A stretch of DNA of 64,000 bases from Oligoflexia bacterium (GCA_015232355.1 JADFZW010000011.1:62001-126000); one strand, 5' to 3'; counted from the first letter of the stretch, positions 27,222 through 36,887 are shown. A program made the numbers and translations. Notes: generated by a model from the sequence alone, not told the origin.

Positions 27222-27860
27222 TTAACCACTGATCACTGACCTTTTTATCATAAAGGTTACATCTGAGTTAGCATTTTGTGTGATTAGTTTGATTGAAGGA
27301 TTGGCATTTTTAAATACCCTAAATATTTCGTCAACAAATCCTTGGCCAACATATCTAATTCCTTTGAAATCAAAAATTATACGATTAAATTTACCTAAAT
27401 GGGTCAAAATCCTTCTGGCCTCTGATCTGGACATTAATATATCATCTGAAAATCTTGAAAGTTTTACAATTATTTCTGAAGTATTAAAGCGAAAATCATT
27501 GCTATCTGTATATTTTTTAAAAATAGATTTTAATCTTCTCTTCGAAGTATTGGTGATTGAAAAAATTGTGGTAGTACCACTCTCAGTGATAATACATTGT
27601 TTTATTTTTCTTTTTATTTTTATTAAATGCAAATATTATTTTTATAGTTTTTGCATTGGCATGTTCTATGGCATTGTTTAGCAATTTAGTAAATGCATAA
27701 GATAAAATGTCATAGATATTTTGTCCAATTTTGATTTTTTCTGACTCTTTTACTTTTATAAGAAAAGGATCAATCTTGTCTCTCCATATTGAGTCTTTTG
27801 AAATGGACTTGATCTTATTGTTACTTTTTTGTTTGTGTGTATTTTAATTTCAATTTTCAT
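27222..27860 (-). pseudogene. Frameshifted histidine-kinase-type ATPase fused to a STAS-like DUF4325 domain
   Basis: The intact 3' frame (27222-27632) encodes a STAS-like DUF4325 domain (VKLSRFSDDILMSRSEARR, then FDFKGIRYVGQGFVDEIFR). Directly upstream in another frame the DNA encodes NIYDILSYAFTKLLNNAIEH, the N-box of a GHKL ATPase, which normally precedes this domain in the same protein. That frame ends at a TGA after an A-rich stretch near 27610. Further up, a third frame from an ATG at 27860 supplies the start (MKIEIKIHTNKK). So at least two frameshifts separate parts of one gene. The ATP-lid glycines of the G-boxes also look lost. It is probably a decayed signalling gene; sequencing errors in A-runs are the alternative. 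Confidence 0.6.
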
Positions 27861-28017
27861 AATAATAACATTTTAACGTCGACGTTTTGTAAAAAGAGCG
27901 TTCAAGATATTAAGAAAAATAATACTATTACGATAAGGATATGGATAAAGATATGGATAAAGATAAGAAGAAGTAATGTTATTAATGGCGTTATTTGTTT
28001 TATTGTGAGTATGGAAT

Positions 28018-28710
28018 ATGATTTATAAATTTTTTGCCACTACCTTTTTGTTTGTCTGGGTATTTTTAATAAATTTGGGGCCAAGCTTGGCCACTCCTAA
28101 TACCGATATTAGCATTAAAGATATAGAGAAAAATTTAGATCGATTAGAGGATAAGGGACTAATTAGTTTTGATGAAGCAAATAAACTTAGAGATGAATTG
28201 AAAAATACCTCTAATAACTCTGCAGAAAAGTTGGCGCAAATTATGTCAAAGATTAATGAGAATCAATCGAAATTAAAATTGAGAAAGGAGAATGAAGTTA
28301 AACAACAAAAAGAAGAAGAAAAGGAAAATAATAAAATGCAGATGCAAAAAGATTCCTCTGTTACAGGAGGTATAATCTCTAATGTTAAAAAGTATGCTGG
28401 CGAAGTTAAGCAATATGTGCAAAATATAGTTTCATCATCAGATACAAAAGATACAAATAAGAAAAATGTTGGAGCAAGTGTGAGTGGATGTGATGGATGC
28501 AATGAAAAGAATACCCAAGCAAATCCATCACAACAAAATCCATCACAAACAATAGATAAAAAAACAATAATAAAAGTAATGGGAAAAATTACATCTAAGA
28601 TTGATGGTTTGGAGAGTGCTGATTTGGATGCTATTGAAAAAAATGCAAAGAAGAAGCAGCAAGAACTGGATAGTATTGATGAAAATGAAGGGAAACCAGC
28701 AAAAAAATAG
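28018..28710 (+). CDS. Secreted, coiled-coil-rich hypothetical protein
   Basis: A 230-residue protein with a signal peptide (about 1-25, ending LGPSLATP). The mature part begins with a helical segment, DIEKNLDRLEDKGLISFDEANKLRDEL, a sequence of the short C-terminal/oligomerisation helix type. A Lys/Glu/Gln-rich coiled coil follows (about 75-105), then a Ser/Asn/Gln-rich linker with a CDGC pair, and a charged C-terminal helix. No enzyme motif. It lies 120 bp before the molybdenum hydroxylase gene, and the spacer holds an 8-bp repeat block, so linkage is unclear. Confidence 0.65.
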   Translation: MIYKFFATTFLFVWVFLINLGPSLATPNTDISIKDIEKNLDRLEDKGLISFDEANKLRDELKNTSNNSAEKLAQIMSKINENQSKLKLRKENEVKQQKEEEKENNKMQMQKDSSVTGGIISNVKKYAGEVKQYVQNIVSSSDTKDTNKKNVGASVSGCDGCNEKNTQANPSQQNPSQTIDKKTIIKVMGKITSKIDGLESADLDAIEKNAKKKQQELDSIDENEGKPAKK

Positions 28711-28745
28711 AGTAAAATAAAGTAAAATAAGATAAACATATAGAT

Positions 28746-28792
28746 AAATATAAAAATATAAAAATATAAAAATATGAAAATATGAAAATATG
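28746..28792 (+). repeat. 8-bp A/T tandem repeat before the molybdenum hydroxylase gene
   Basis: AAAAATAT units change to GAAAATAT units in a head-to-tail array of about six copies, ending about 38 bp before the ATG at 28831. Confidence 0.8.
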
Positions 28793-28830
28793 TTTTAGTT
28801 ATTTATCTTGAATCTCGAGGAGAAGTGAGA

Positions 28831-31224
28831 ATGGAATTTTCATTTATTGGGAAACCGCTTGTACGTGTGGATGGAAAGGAAAAAATAACAGGTGCTGCAA
28901 AGTTTGTGGATGATTTGGAGTTTGGATCAAATCTTTTATATGCGGAGATAATTGAGAGCCCTCATGCCTACGCTATCATAAAAAAAATTGATATCTCCAA
29001 GGCGCTAAAAATTGATGGAGTAGTAAGAGTGGTAACTGGGAGTGAATTTCCTTACAAGTTTGGTCTCTATATGCATGATCGCTATATATTTGCTCAAGAG
29101 AGAGTGCGATTTGTAGGTGAGCAAGTTGCAGCGGTGATTGCTCGAGATCCAGCTACAGCAAAGCGTGCTGCTAAGTTGGTAGAGGTTCAATATAAGGTTT
29201 TAAAACCAATTTTAAAGATAGAAGATGCTCTAGATATAAAGGAGAGGGAGAGTTCATTAGTTCATCCTGATTTGCATAATTATTTTCATGTTCCTTGGTT
29301 TTTTCCGAAGGCAAACAGCAATGTGGCCCACTTACGAAAAATTAGAAAGGGCGAGAGTGAATCTGAGGAAAAGATGTTTAAGGACGCAGATTATGTTTTC
29401 GATGATACTTATAGTGTCCCACGCTACGCTCACTGTGCGATTGAGTATCATGCGGCAGTTGGTTTGTATGATTTTAGTAAGCGTTTGACAGTGTGGACGG
29501 CATCGCAATCACCACACACTCAGCGCCACTTATTTGCAGAAGCACTCTCGAAATTAGGTCTTACTCATAAAGATGTACGAGTGATAACTCCATATGTGGG
29601 AGGTGGTTTTGGTGGTAAAGCTGGTGTTACTATGGAGATTTTAGCGGCAGCACTTGCTACAACTGTGCAGGGAAATCCTGTGAAGGTAATGTGGTCACGT
29701 TCACAAGAGTTTTATAATACCTATCAGAGGCAAGGAGTTTTATCCAATATAAAAGTTGGAGTAAAAAGAGATGGAACTATTACAGCACTAGAACAAAATC
29801 TCTATTGGGATGCTGGTGCTTATGTTGAGTATGGAGCAAATGTAGTAAATGCCGCCGGACTTTCAGCATGTGGCCCATATCGAATTCCTAATTTAAAAAT
29901 TGATTCCTATTGTATCTATACAAATCTTCCTCCGGGTGGACCATATCGTGGTTTTGGATATTCGGAATTTTTATTTGGATTAGAATCTCATATGAATGAG
30001 GTGGCCAAGAGAATAGGTATTGATCCAATAGAATTTAGACGTATCAATGCAATTAGTGAGGGCGATCAATTAAGTTATGGTGGTAAAATGAATCCTAATG
30101 GATTGAGAGAGGCAATTGATAGAGTTGCTGATGAGATTGAGAGAGCATGGCCTGCGAATGCAGCGGCAAATACAACTGATACTAAAGTTTATGGTAAGGG
30201 TTTTGCTTTATTTTGGAAAGCACCTGCTATGCCACCAAATGCTGGATCTTCAGCTTTTATTAAATTTAATGAAGATGGCAGTTTAAATATTTTAATTTCT
30301 GCAATGGAGATAGGGCAAGGTTTATTAACGGTGATGGCGCAAATTGCGGCGGAAGTTTTAAAGATTCCTATTGAGAAAATCAGAGTAGAAACGCCAGATA
30401 CTGATCGCAATCCATATGAGTGGCAAACAGTTGCATCTCATATTACTTGGGGAACAGGCAATGCTGTATTAAAGGCAGCAGAAGATATTAGAGAGCAAAT
30501 TTTTAAAGTTGTAGAGCGTGCGCATGGAGATGGCGCTGGAGGTGGAATAAAGCGTGATGATCTTTATTTAGAGAGTGAGAGTGTGCGCTCTCACAGTGAT
30601 CCTAAATTTATTTTGTCATATAAAGATTTTGTAATTAATGGCATTCAAATGGCAGATGGAACTTTTAGAGGTGGACCAATTATAGGAAGAGGAAGTTTTA
30701 TGCCAGAATTCTCCTCAGCACTTAGTAATCCCGAGACTGGTCAGGGAGGGAAACCAAATGTTCATTATACTGTTGGTGCCAGTGGAATTATAATCGAATT
30801 AGATAAGGAGACGGGAAAAATTCGAATACCAAAAGTTGCTTTGGCCATTGATTGTGGAAAAGCCTTAAATCCAGATTTAGTTGATGGACAAATATATGGA
30901 GGAATGTTGCAAGGATTGGCGACAGTTTTATATGAGGATATGCGCTTTGATGATAAAGGAAAATTATTAAATGCTAGTTTTTCTGATTATAAGATTCCAA
31001 CAGCGTTGGATATTCCAGATGAGATTGTTCCTATTTTAATTGAATCTCCTCAACCAGATGGCCCCTACGGTGCTCGTGGTATGGGAGAGCATACGATGAT
31101 TCCGGCCGCTCCAATTATTGCTAATGCTATTGAAGATGCCACTGGAGTTAGAATAAAATCTATGCCACTTACTGCTGAAAAAATTGTTTTAAGTATAAAG
31201 AATGCAAAAAAAAATGAAAGCTAA
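28831..31224 (+). CDS. Xanthine dehydrogenase-family molybdopterin-binding (large) subunit
   Basis: A 797-residue molybdenum hydroxylase large subunit. It begins IGKPLVRVDGKEKITGAAKFVDD, the aldehyde-oxidase/xanthine-dehydrogenase a/b hammerhead. Cofactor motifs include YVGGGFGGKAG (about 256), PPGGPYRGFGYSEF (about 367), MEIGQGLLTVMAQIAAE and GARGMGEHTMIPAAPI, with the catalytic Glu at about residue 752. Such enzymes hydroxylate purines or aldehydes and need a 2Fe-2S subunit or domain and usually an FAD subunit; neither is encoded nearby. I take the ATG at 28831, because AGGAG lies 8 bases upstream; a GTG at 28825 is too close. The cellular partner must be encoded elsewhere. Confidence 0.9.
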   Translation: MEFSFIGKPLVRVDGKEKITGAAKFVDDLEFGSNLLYAEIIESPHAYAIIKKIDISKALKIDGVVRVVTGSEFPYKFGLYMHDRYIFAQERVRFVGEQVAAVIARDPATAKRAAKLVEVQYKVLKPILKIEDALDIKERESSLVHPDLHNYFHVPWFFPKANSNVAHLRKIRKGESESEEKMFKDADYVFDDTYSVPRYAHCAIEYHAAVGLYDFSKRLTVWTASQSPHTQRHLFAEALSKLGLTHKDVRVITPYVGGGFGGKAGVTMEILAAALATTVQGNPVKVMWSRSQEFYNTYQRQGVLSNIKVGVKRDGTITALEQNLYWDAGAYVEYGANVVNAAGLSACGPYRIPNLKIDSYCIYTNLPPGGPYRGFGYSEFLFGLESHMNEVAKRIGIDPIEFRRINAISEGDQLSYGGKMNPNGLREAIDRVADEIERAWPANAAANTTDTKVYGKGFALFWKAPAMPPNAGSSAFIKFNEDGSLNILISAMEIGQGLLTVMAQIAAEVLKIPIEKIRVETPDTDRNPYEWQTVASHITWGTGNAVLKAAEDIREQIFKVVERAHGDGAGGGIKRDDLYLESESVRSHSDPKFILSYKDFVINGIQMADGTFRGGPIIGRGSFMPEFSSALSNPETGQGGKPNVHYTVGASGIIIELDKETGKIRIPKVALAIDCGKALNPDLVDGQIYGGMLQGLATVLYEDMRFDDKGKLLNASFSDYKIPTALDIPDEIVPILIESPQPDGPYGARGMGEHTMIPAAPIIANAIEDATGVRIKSMPLTAEKIVLSIKNAKKNES

Positions 31225-32071
31225 CAACACTAAGATTATACTTACATTATTTTGTTTACTTATCTTGTTATTGCTATCCTCATGTTCAGAAAAAATTGAA
31301 ATAAAAGTGGAGGGTGAAAATAAAAAAGTTACAGTTGATAATATTAATATAAAAATTGATGAGTATACAATACAGTCATGGGAAGTAGGGATAAACAAAA
31401 AAAGTATAGTTACTAGTAATATAGCAATCATAGTTATCTATCCGCCAATAGGAAAAGATAAATTTTCAATGTTGACAATTAAGTATCCAATAGATTCATG
31501 GATAATCAGAGTAAAGAAAAAGACCAGAAGTACGGGATATAAAATTATTGGATATACTATTATTCCATTTAATTATCAGGATCTGGAAAACCATTCACTC
31601 TTTAATGGTGATAACAGGGTATCTATTAAACTTGCTTACGATGCGAGTTTCCCCACTGCTTGGATCAAGTATCCATGTCCTCCTATTGAACATAAAAAAT
31701 TAGTTGAAGAGATAAATCTTTTGGATGTAAGTGAAATAAATGGAAATAAGGATAATTTAAGTTTAGTTAACAAGACTGATGTATATCCTCATAATAGTGT
31801 CACTATTGATGATAGAGATATTTATAAACCAGATGCTAGCGTGCCTGTGGAGTTAACAGTAGGTAGTAGTATGCTGGCCACTATTAGTTTTGAATTTGCT
31901 CTCTATAGTCAAAAGGATAAATTGATATATTCAGAATTCATTCCTAGTAGAAATGTTTTAGAAGTGGCCAAAGAGAGCGACGTAGAAGCGATTGATTGTA
32001 ATAGTTATAATCCTAAATTAGAAAGACATTCGCCTAAAAAATATGACTTTATGGAATTGAAAAGATACTAA
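31202..32071 (+). CDS. Lipoprotein of unknown function
   Basis: Exported lipoprotein: the signal LTLFCLLILLLLSSC ends in a lipobox with the lipidated Cys, followed by SEK. The mature part of about 260 residues shows many short beta-type stretches (IEIKVEGENKKVTVDNINIKI, then YTIIPFNYQDLE and ASVPVELTVGSSMLATISFEF) and one CPP segment. No family recognised. The start is uncertain: the ATG at 31202 lies within the end of the hydroxylase gene, and another in-frame ATG at 31214 (MKANNTK) gives a more ordinary signal peptide. Neither has a good ribosome site, so translation may be coupled to the gene before it. Confidence 0.75.
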   Translation: MQKKMKANNTKIILTLFCLLILLLLSSCSEKIEIKVEGENKKVTVDNINIKIDEYTIQSWEVGINKKSIVTSNIAIIVIYPPIGKDKFSMLTIKYPIDSWIIRVKKKTRSTGYKIIGYTIIPFNYQDLENHSLFNGDNRVSIKLAYDASFPTAWIKYPCPPIEHKKLVEEINLLDVSEINGNKDNLSLVNKTDVYPHNSVTIDDRDIYKPDASVPVELTVGSSMLATISFEFALYSQKDKLIYSEFIPSRNVLEVAKESDVEAIDCNSYNPKLERHSPKKYDFMELKRY

Positions 32072-32253
32072 AAAAAAATTATTTAATCAAAATAGTTCTA
32101 TCTAATCTTTTTTATATCTTGTTGAAATTCATGCAACTTAAAATTTATATTTAATTAAGATAGAGATCTAGATCTAGATCAAGGTCAAAAGTATGTCATA
32201 ATATCATAGTTATATTCAGCAAGAAGTTATATTGAGCAAGAAGGGTAAAGACT

Positions 32254-33135
32254 ATGAAATTAACAAGGATTGCCATTATTTTTTTTGCAATTGGGATATT
32301 AGAATTAAGTGAGAGCGGATTCTATAAAGCTTTTGCTAGTGATGAAAATGATTATTCTTATCAATACAAAAAAAATGATAGAGATGAAGAGACAATCTTA
32401 AAAGCTAAGCAATTGGATTTAACTTATGAATTTATGGAGGCAGAGTATATAGAGATTAGAGATATCTCTTTGGAGATATTAAAACGTTGTCCTCCTAAAG
32501 AGTGTATAGTCATTGGAATAGGACGTAGTCCTACTCCAATTATAGCATTTATTCATGGATTACTTGAATCCGAAAGCGCATGGAATTTGCCCTTATCAAA
32601 TTTTAGATATGGCCGAAAGAAATCACAACTTCAAATAGCAGAAGGTTCTAAGCTAGAAAAACATTTATTTAGTCACTTTAATAATCATCTACCAACTAAG
32701 TGTGAGATTGCAGATAAAAATATTTTGCTAGTAGATTTTACTGATAGTGGTGCTACTTTGTTGGCAGCAGAAGAATACATTAAAAAGTATTTAAGTACAC
32801 TAGGTATAGATCAAAAACGTGTTGATCGTTTTGCCTTTTATTCAAAAGATAATTTATCGATGATCACGCAAGAAGAGCAGAAAATGCTTTATGAAAATTT
32901 TATCAAAGACAACAAAGGATTGAATGTTAATGGATCTAGCGTGATTATTACGTTTATGTATGATGAATATTACGAAGAATATGCTCAATATGGTAAATTT
33001 GATATTAGTAGTACTAATACTCAACAATGCAAACTAGAAGAAAATGAGAGATATCAGGAACTAGTTGATAGTATACAACAAATAATGAAAATAGATCCTT
33101 TAATTTGTGGAAGGTTCAGTAAAAGATTCAATTAG
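32254..33135 (+). CDS. Exported protein with a phosphoribosyltransferase-like domain
   Basis: The 293-residue chain starts with a signal-like segment (MKLTRIAIIFFAIGILELSESGFYKAFAS). The core then follows the type I PRTase layout: CIVIGIGRSPTPIIAFI (84-100) as the first strand-loop, and KNILLVDFTDSGATLLAAEEYI (155-176), where the PRPP-binding loop is usually VDDVxxTGxT; here the second acidic residue of the loop is Phe. AAGAAGGG precedes the ATG. A nucleotide-salvage type fold on a predicted exported protein is unusual, because PRPP is cytoplasmic. Either the N-terminus is a membrane anchor facing inward or the fold has another use. The last 36 bp overlap the convergent PilZ gene. Confidence 0.7.
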   Translation: MKLTRIAIIFFAIGILELSESGFYKAFASDENDYSYQYKKNDRDEETILKAKQLDLTYEFMEAEYIEIRDISLEILKRCPPKECIVIGIGRSPTPIIAFIHGLLESESAWNLPLSNFRYGRKKSQLQIAEGSKLEKHLFSHFNNHLPTKCEIADKNILLVDFTDSGATLLAAEEYIKKYLSTLGIDQKRVDRFAFYSKDNLSMITQEEQKMLYENFIKDNKGLNVNGSSVIITFMYDEYYEEYAQYGKFDISSTNTQQCKLEENERYQELVDSIQQIMKIDPLICGRFSKRFN

Positions 33136-33918
33136 TTTTATGAGATTGCTTACAATGAGAGGAGATATTTTATCAGATGTATTAATAAGAATATTTTTAA
33201 AATAATTTTTTAGTTGTTTTTTATCTTCGTTTCCTATTTTGCCAGTAAATTGAATAAATTTTGTACCAGCATTGTCGACTCTTCCTTCATCAATTTGTAA
33301 ATATTCGATCTCATTTTTATTGTTACTTTTTCTAATGCAGATCTTTTCATAGAGAAACTCAAAACTCAGAGGATAATCCCAATTATCTTCTTTTACCCAA
33401 ATAGTGATGGTTGCATCTTTGACACTAGTGAAAATTCTTTTTTTTATTTCTATATGCTCACTTGTTTGATTAGTAGCATTTCGATTTAATTCCATAAAGT
33501 TTTTCCCAATAACTATGGGAGAGATTAGCGAAAAATATTGATCAATTTTATCCATCTGCAGGAGTTTTAACTTTATTCCCCAGCTAAGTAGATCAGTATT
33601 GTGAATAGGAGTGAACTCAAAGGTATGTGTTTGATCATTTAAAATTAAAGTAATGTTGTTTGATGTTGATGTTGATGTTGATTGTAATAAATCAATTTTA
33701 TCTGTGAATTCTATGAGCATTCCCTCTTCAGAAATATTTATGATTTTGCATGCAATTTCTTTTTCTCCATTACTTATCATTGCTTTTAAAGGATATTTGC
33801 TCTCATCAAAAGTAAATCTTCCAAAAATACGCTTGTCTAAAAAAACTTTTGTTTTCAAGTTAATTAAATTATCTTCATCATTTTCTTTAAGACCAAAGAT
33901 TTTTATTAAAATACTCAC
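33100..33918 (-). CDS. PilZ-domain protein
   Basis: A 272-residue protein with a PilZ domain in its first half: basic FLDKRIFGRFTFDESKYPLK, then EIACKIINISEEGMLIEF, which fits the family D/NxSxxG pattern as NISEEG, and SWGIKLKLL at the end of the barrel. PilZ domains bind cyclic di-GMP through an RxxxR plus D/NxSxxG pair; here the arginines are at KRIFGRF, so the binding site is incomplete or shifted. The second half (about 140-272) is unrecognised. It is cytoplasmic with no signal. A short run of aspartate/valine pairs from a GATGTT-type repeat lies around 33660-33680. Cyclic di-GMP control would fit the HD-GYP gene at 47339. Confidence 0.7.
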   Translation of the reverse strand: MSILIKIFGLKENDEDNLINLKTKVFLDKRIFGRFTFDESKYPLKAMISNGEKEIACKIINISEEGMLIEFTDKIDLLQSTSTSTSNNITLILNDQTHTFEFTPIHNTDLLSWGIKLKLLQMDKIDQYFSLISPIVIGKNFMELNRNATNQTSEHIEIKKRIFTSVKDATITIWVKEDNWDYPLSFEFLYEKICIRKSNNKNEIEYLQIDEGRVDNAGTKFIQFTGKIGNEDKKQLKNYFKNILINTSDKISPLIVSNLIKLIESFTEPSTN

Positions 33919-33994
33919 GATTTAATACCTTTGTTATTTCTATTTTATTTAATTATATTACGGCAAGTAATTTATTATCAAGCATATATTTACA

Positions 33995-36559
33995 TTAGAT
34001 AAAAAGATTTCCATTGGCATTTGCTGATTCATAGATGTAATCTGCAACTCCGCCTATTTCCACTCCATCAAGCAGTTCGTGTGATTTTATTCCCATTATA
34101 TCCATACTCATTGAACATGCAATCATTTTTACCCCAGTTCCTTTAGCATCACTTATCATCTGTTCTAAGGAGAAAACATTTTTCTTTTTCATGATATACT
34201 TCATTAGCAAAGTTCCCATCTTCATCATGTGCATCTTAGAAAGTGATAATTTTTGTGCTCCTTTAGGCATCATTGCTGCAAACATTTTTTCCAAAATAGT
34301 TTTTCCTGCAAATGAGGATGTCTCTTTTTTTCTTAAAACATTAAGTCCCCAAAAAGTAAAAAACATGGTTACTTCATGACCCATGGTACGAGCACCATTG
34401 GCCAATACAAAAGCGGCCAATACTTTATCAAGATCATTTGAAAAAACAATCAAGGTATTTTTCTTTAAAAGATTACTTACATTAGAAGGTTGAGTGCAAA
34501 GATTAGAGTTAAAGGTATTTTTTTCAATAATGACTTCAATTATTTTATTACCTGTTTTAATATCCACTAAAATATTTCCAGTACTTTTGCAAAAGGAATG
34601 AATGTCTTTAGCAAAACCAATATCGGAAGCGGTTGCATGAATTCTATCTCCTATACTAATTTGGTCAAGCTTATTTTTTAGTTTCATAATAGGACCGGGA
34701 CATTGTAATCCACACAGATCTAATTGATGCTCCTGACGTTCTTGATGTTCACTGGGATTTTCGGTTAAGATCATTTTTAAATCCTTATTAATATTGTTCA
34801 TGTCGAATGGTTGGAATTGTTGGTATGTTTTATATCCACCAGAGAGAAGATAAATATTTTTATATCCATTTTGAGCTAGTATTCTATAGGCATTATAAGC
34901 GCGAATGCCTACTTGACAGTATATTATTATAATTTTTTCTTTATCAATTATTTTTAAATTTTCTCGAAGTTCATCAAGAGGAATATTTATTGAATTGGGA
35001 ATACTACCTATGCTATGTTCAAGTTTAGTTCTAACATCTAAAAAGATTTTATCTTTAATGTGATCATTATTATTAGAGAATTCTTCTCTAGAGAATCCTT
35101 CTCTATAATTAATCAAACGAACTAATCCATTTTTTACATTATCTGCAATAGTTCCTAACATATTTATTGGGTCTTTAGCTGAACTAAATGGTGGAGCATA
35201 ACAGAGTTCAAGATCCTTTAGGTGATAGATAGTTCCTTTGGTTTTAATTATTGTAGATATAATATCAATACGTTTATCTACTCCATTGGCACCGATAGCT
35301 TGTGCACCTAAAATCTCTCCACTATCTTTATGATATAGAATTTTGAGAGTCATTTGTGAGCTACCAGGATAGTAACCAGCATGGTTTAGTGGATGGATAA
35401 TTATACTTAAATAATCTGTGCTTCCCTCATCTTTTGCTTTAATAAGTGTTTTTTCATTTAATCCTGTAGTGGCCGCTTGTAATTCAAAGACTTTTATAAT
35501 GGAAGTGCCAAGTGTATTTTGATATTTTGTTTTTATTGTTGTTGCTGTTGTATTTGCAATATTGTTGGCCACTACTCGTGCTTGTTTATTGGCCGGACCG
35601 GCCAGAGGAATTAATACTGATTTGTGATTTATGAAATGAGAAACCTCAATTGCATCACCAAGTGCATAGATATTTGGATCGGAAGTTTGCAGATACTCAT
35701 TTACAATAATGCCACCGAGGCGACCAATTTCTAGAGAGGCATTTTTTGCTAGAGTTGTCTCTGGTTTTACTCCAGAAGCAACTAAAATCATTTGTACATT
35801 AAGTTCTTCACCTGAATTTAGAATTACATGATAATGATTTTTATTTTGAAGATTGGAATCTTTTCTTATTAAGGTTGCCTTACTAATAGTTTTCCCTAAA
35901 TAAAGTTTAACGCCATTAATGGCCATTTCATTATGTAAAATATTGGCCATCTCAATATCAAAAGGAGTCATCACTTGATCGGCACGTTCCAAGAGAGAGA
36001 TTTCAATATTTTTTTTGCGTAAATTTTCACACAATTCGACACCAATAAAACCTCCACCTACTACTAATGCACTTTGGATTTTATTACAATCGATATGAGA
36101 AATTATTTTATCCATATCAGCGATATTTCTTAGAGTGAAAATATTTTTATCTAGATCAGAATCAGAATCGGAAAGTCCATCAATGGTCGGTACAAAGGGT
36201 TTTGCTCCTGGAGATAAGACTAGTTTATCGTAACTCTCTTGATAAGTTTGATTATTGTTCTTATTTAATACAGTGATATTTTTATTTTGACGATCAATTG
36301 ATAAAACTTCATTCATAGTTCTTACATCAACATTATAGCGCTTTTTGAATTCAATATCGTCCCATAAAATTAAACTATCTCTATCTTTTATTGTCTTTGA
36401 AATATGATAAGGAAGTCCGCAATTTGCAAAGGAGATATATTGATCCTTTTCAAATAAAATAATTTCGAATTCCTCATTTAGACGACGAAGTCTGGTTACA
36501 GTCGAGGCACCACCGGCCACTCCACCAACAATACAAATTTTTATTTTCTGTTTGTTCAT
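33995..36559 (-). CDS. CoA-disulfide reductase fused to rhodanese, TusA and DsrE-like domains
   Basis: Four-domain sulfur-transfer flavoprotein of 854 residues. Residues 1-455: FAD/NAD(P)H disulfide reductase with VGGVAGGAST, the redox Cys47 in FANCGLPYH, and the TNPNIYALGD-like DPNIYALGD. About 490-580: rhodanese with LDVRTKLEH and active-site Cys in IIYCQVGIRA. About 608-680: TusA/SirA with LCGLQCPGPIMKLK. About 685-854: DsrE/F-like domain with MKMIACSMSMDIMG-type cysteine. Proteins of this build reduce CoA persulfide or polysulfide and pass sulfur along their own domains. It is the second gene behind an ArsR-type regulator (25-bp gap), so expression is probably induced by reactive sulfur. 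Confidence 0.93.
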   Translation of the reverse strand: MNKQKIKICIVGGVAGGASTVTRLRRLNEEFEIILFEKDQYISFANCGLPYHISKTIKDRDSLILWDDIEFKKRYNVDVRTMNEVLSIDRQNKNITVLNKNNNQTYQESYDKLVLSPGAKPFVPTIDGLSDSDSDLDKNIFTLRNIADMDKIISHIDCNKIQSALVVGGGFIGVELCENLRKKNIEISLLERADQVMTPFDIEMANILHNEMAINGVKLYLGKTISKATLIRKDSNLQNKNHYHVILNSGEELNVQMILVASGVKPETTLAKNASLEIGRLGGIIVNEYLQTSDPNIYALGDAIEVSHFINHKSVLIPLAGPANKQARVVANNIANTTATTIKTKYQNTLGTSIIKVFELQAATTGLNEKTLIKAKDEGSTDYLSIIIHPLNHAGYYPGSSQMTLKILYHKDSGEILGAQAIGANGVDKRIDIISTIIKTKGTIYHLKDLELCYAPPFSSAKDPINMLGTIADNVKNGLVRLINYREGFSREEFSNNNDHIKDKIFLDVRTKLEHSIGSIPNSINIPLDELRENLKIIDKEKIIIIYCQVGIRAYNAYRILAQNGYKNIYLLSGGYKTYQQFQPFDMNNINKDLKMILTENPSEHQERQEHQLDLCGLQCPGPIMKLKNKLDQISIGDRIHATASDIGFAKDIHSFCKSTGNILVDIKTGNKIIEVIIEKNTFNSNLCTQPSNVSNLLKKNTLIVFSNDLDKVLAAFVLANGARTMGHEVTMFFTFWGLNVLRKKETSSFAGKTILEKMFAAMMPKGAQKLSLSKMHMMKMGTLLMKYIMKKKNVFSLEQMISDAKGTGVKMIACSMSMDIMGIKSHELLDGVEIGGVADYIYESANANGNLFI

Positions 36560-36584
36560 TATATTTATCCTTGTTTGTAAGTTT

Positions 36585-36887
36585 CTAATCTTTACAAAAT
36601 AATTCTTTTAATAATTGGATTAGTTTTTCAATACGATTATCATATATTGAGTAGTAAATTTTATTCGCATCTTTTCTTTTTTTAAGTAATTTATGCAGCA
36701 GTAGTAGTTTTATATGTTGAGAGATATTTCCTTTAGTACTCCCCAATTTTTCTAAAATCTCCTGAGCATACATCTCCTTATTTATGAGTAAACAAAGAAT
36801 CATTAAACGAGTAGGGTTTGAGAGTAGATGTAGCAGAGTACTCACGTTCTGCGCATGTTTCATCATCTTGGAATAGGTGTCTTTCAT
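36585..36887 (-). CDS. ArsR-family repressor, likely persulfide sensor
   Basis: Winged-helix regulator of 100 residues: LLSNPTRLMILCLL, the recognition helix region [19 protein letters not shown], and the wing KRKDANKIYYSI. Its only two cysteines are Cys32 and Cys98, 66 residues apart. This is the separation of the redox pair in the persulfide-sensing ArsR proteins SqrR and BigR, which release DNA when the two form a polysulfide bridge. The metal-binding ELCVC motif of arsenic sensors is absent. It heads the operon with the CoA-disulfide reductase fusion and has a perfect inverted repeat in its promoter, so autorepression is expected. GGAG lies 9 bases before the ATG. Confidence 0.88.
   Translation of the reverse strand: MKDTYSKMMKHAQNVSTLLHLLSNPTRLMILCLLINKEMYAQEILEKLGSTKGNISQHIKLLLLHKLLKKRKDANKIYYSIYDNRIEKLIQLLKELFCKD

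Noticed and set aside
27280-27681. 133-residue plus-strand frame over the STAS-like pseudogene
   Set aside because: Hydrophobic shadow; the minus strand carries recognisable DUF4325 and ATPase motifs.
28263-28739. 158-residue minus-strand frame opposite the coiled-coil protein gene
   Set aside because: Phe/Ser/Cys-rich shadow of a Lys/Glu-rich gene; the plus-strand protein has a signal peptide and normal composition.
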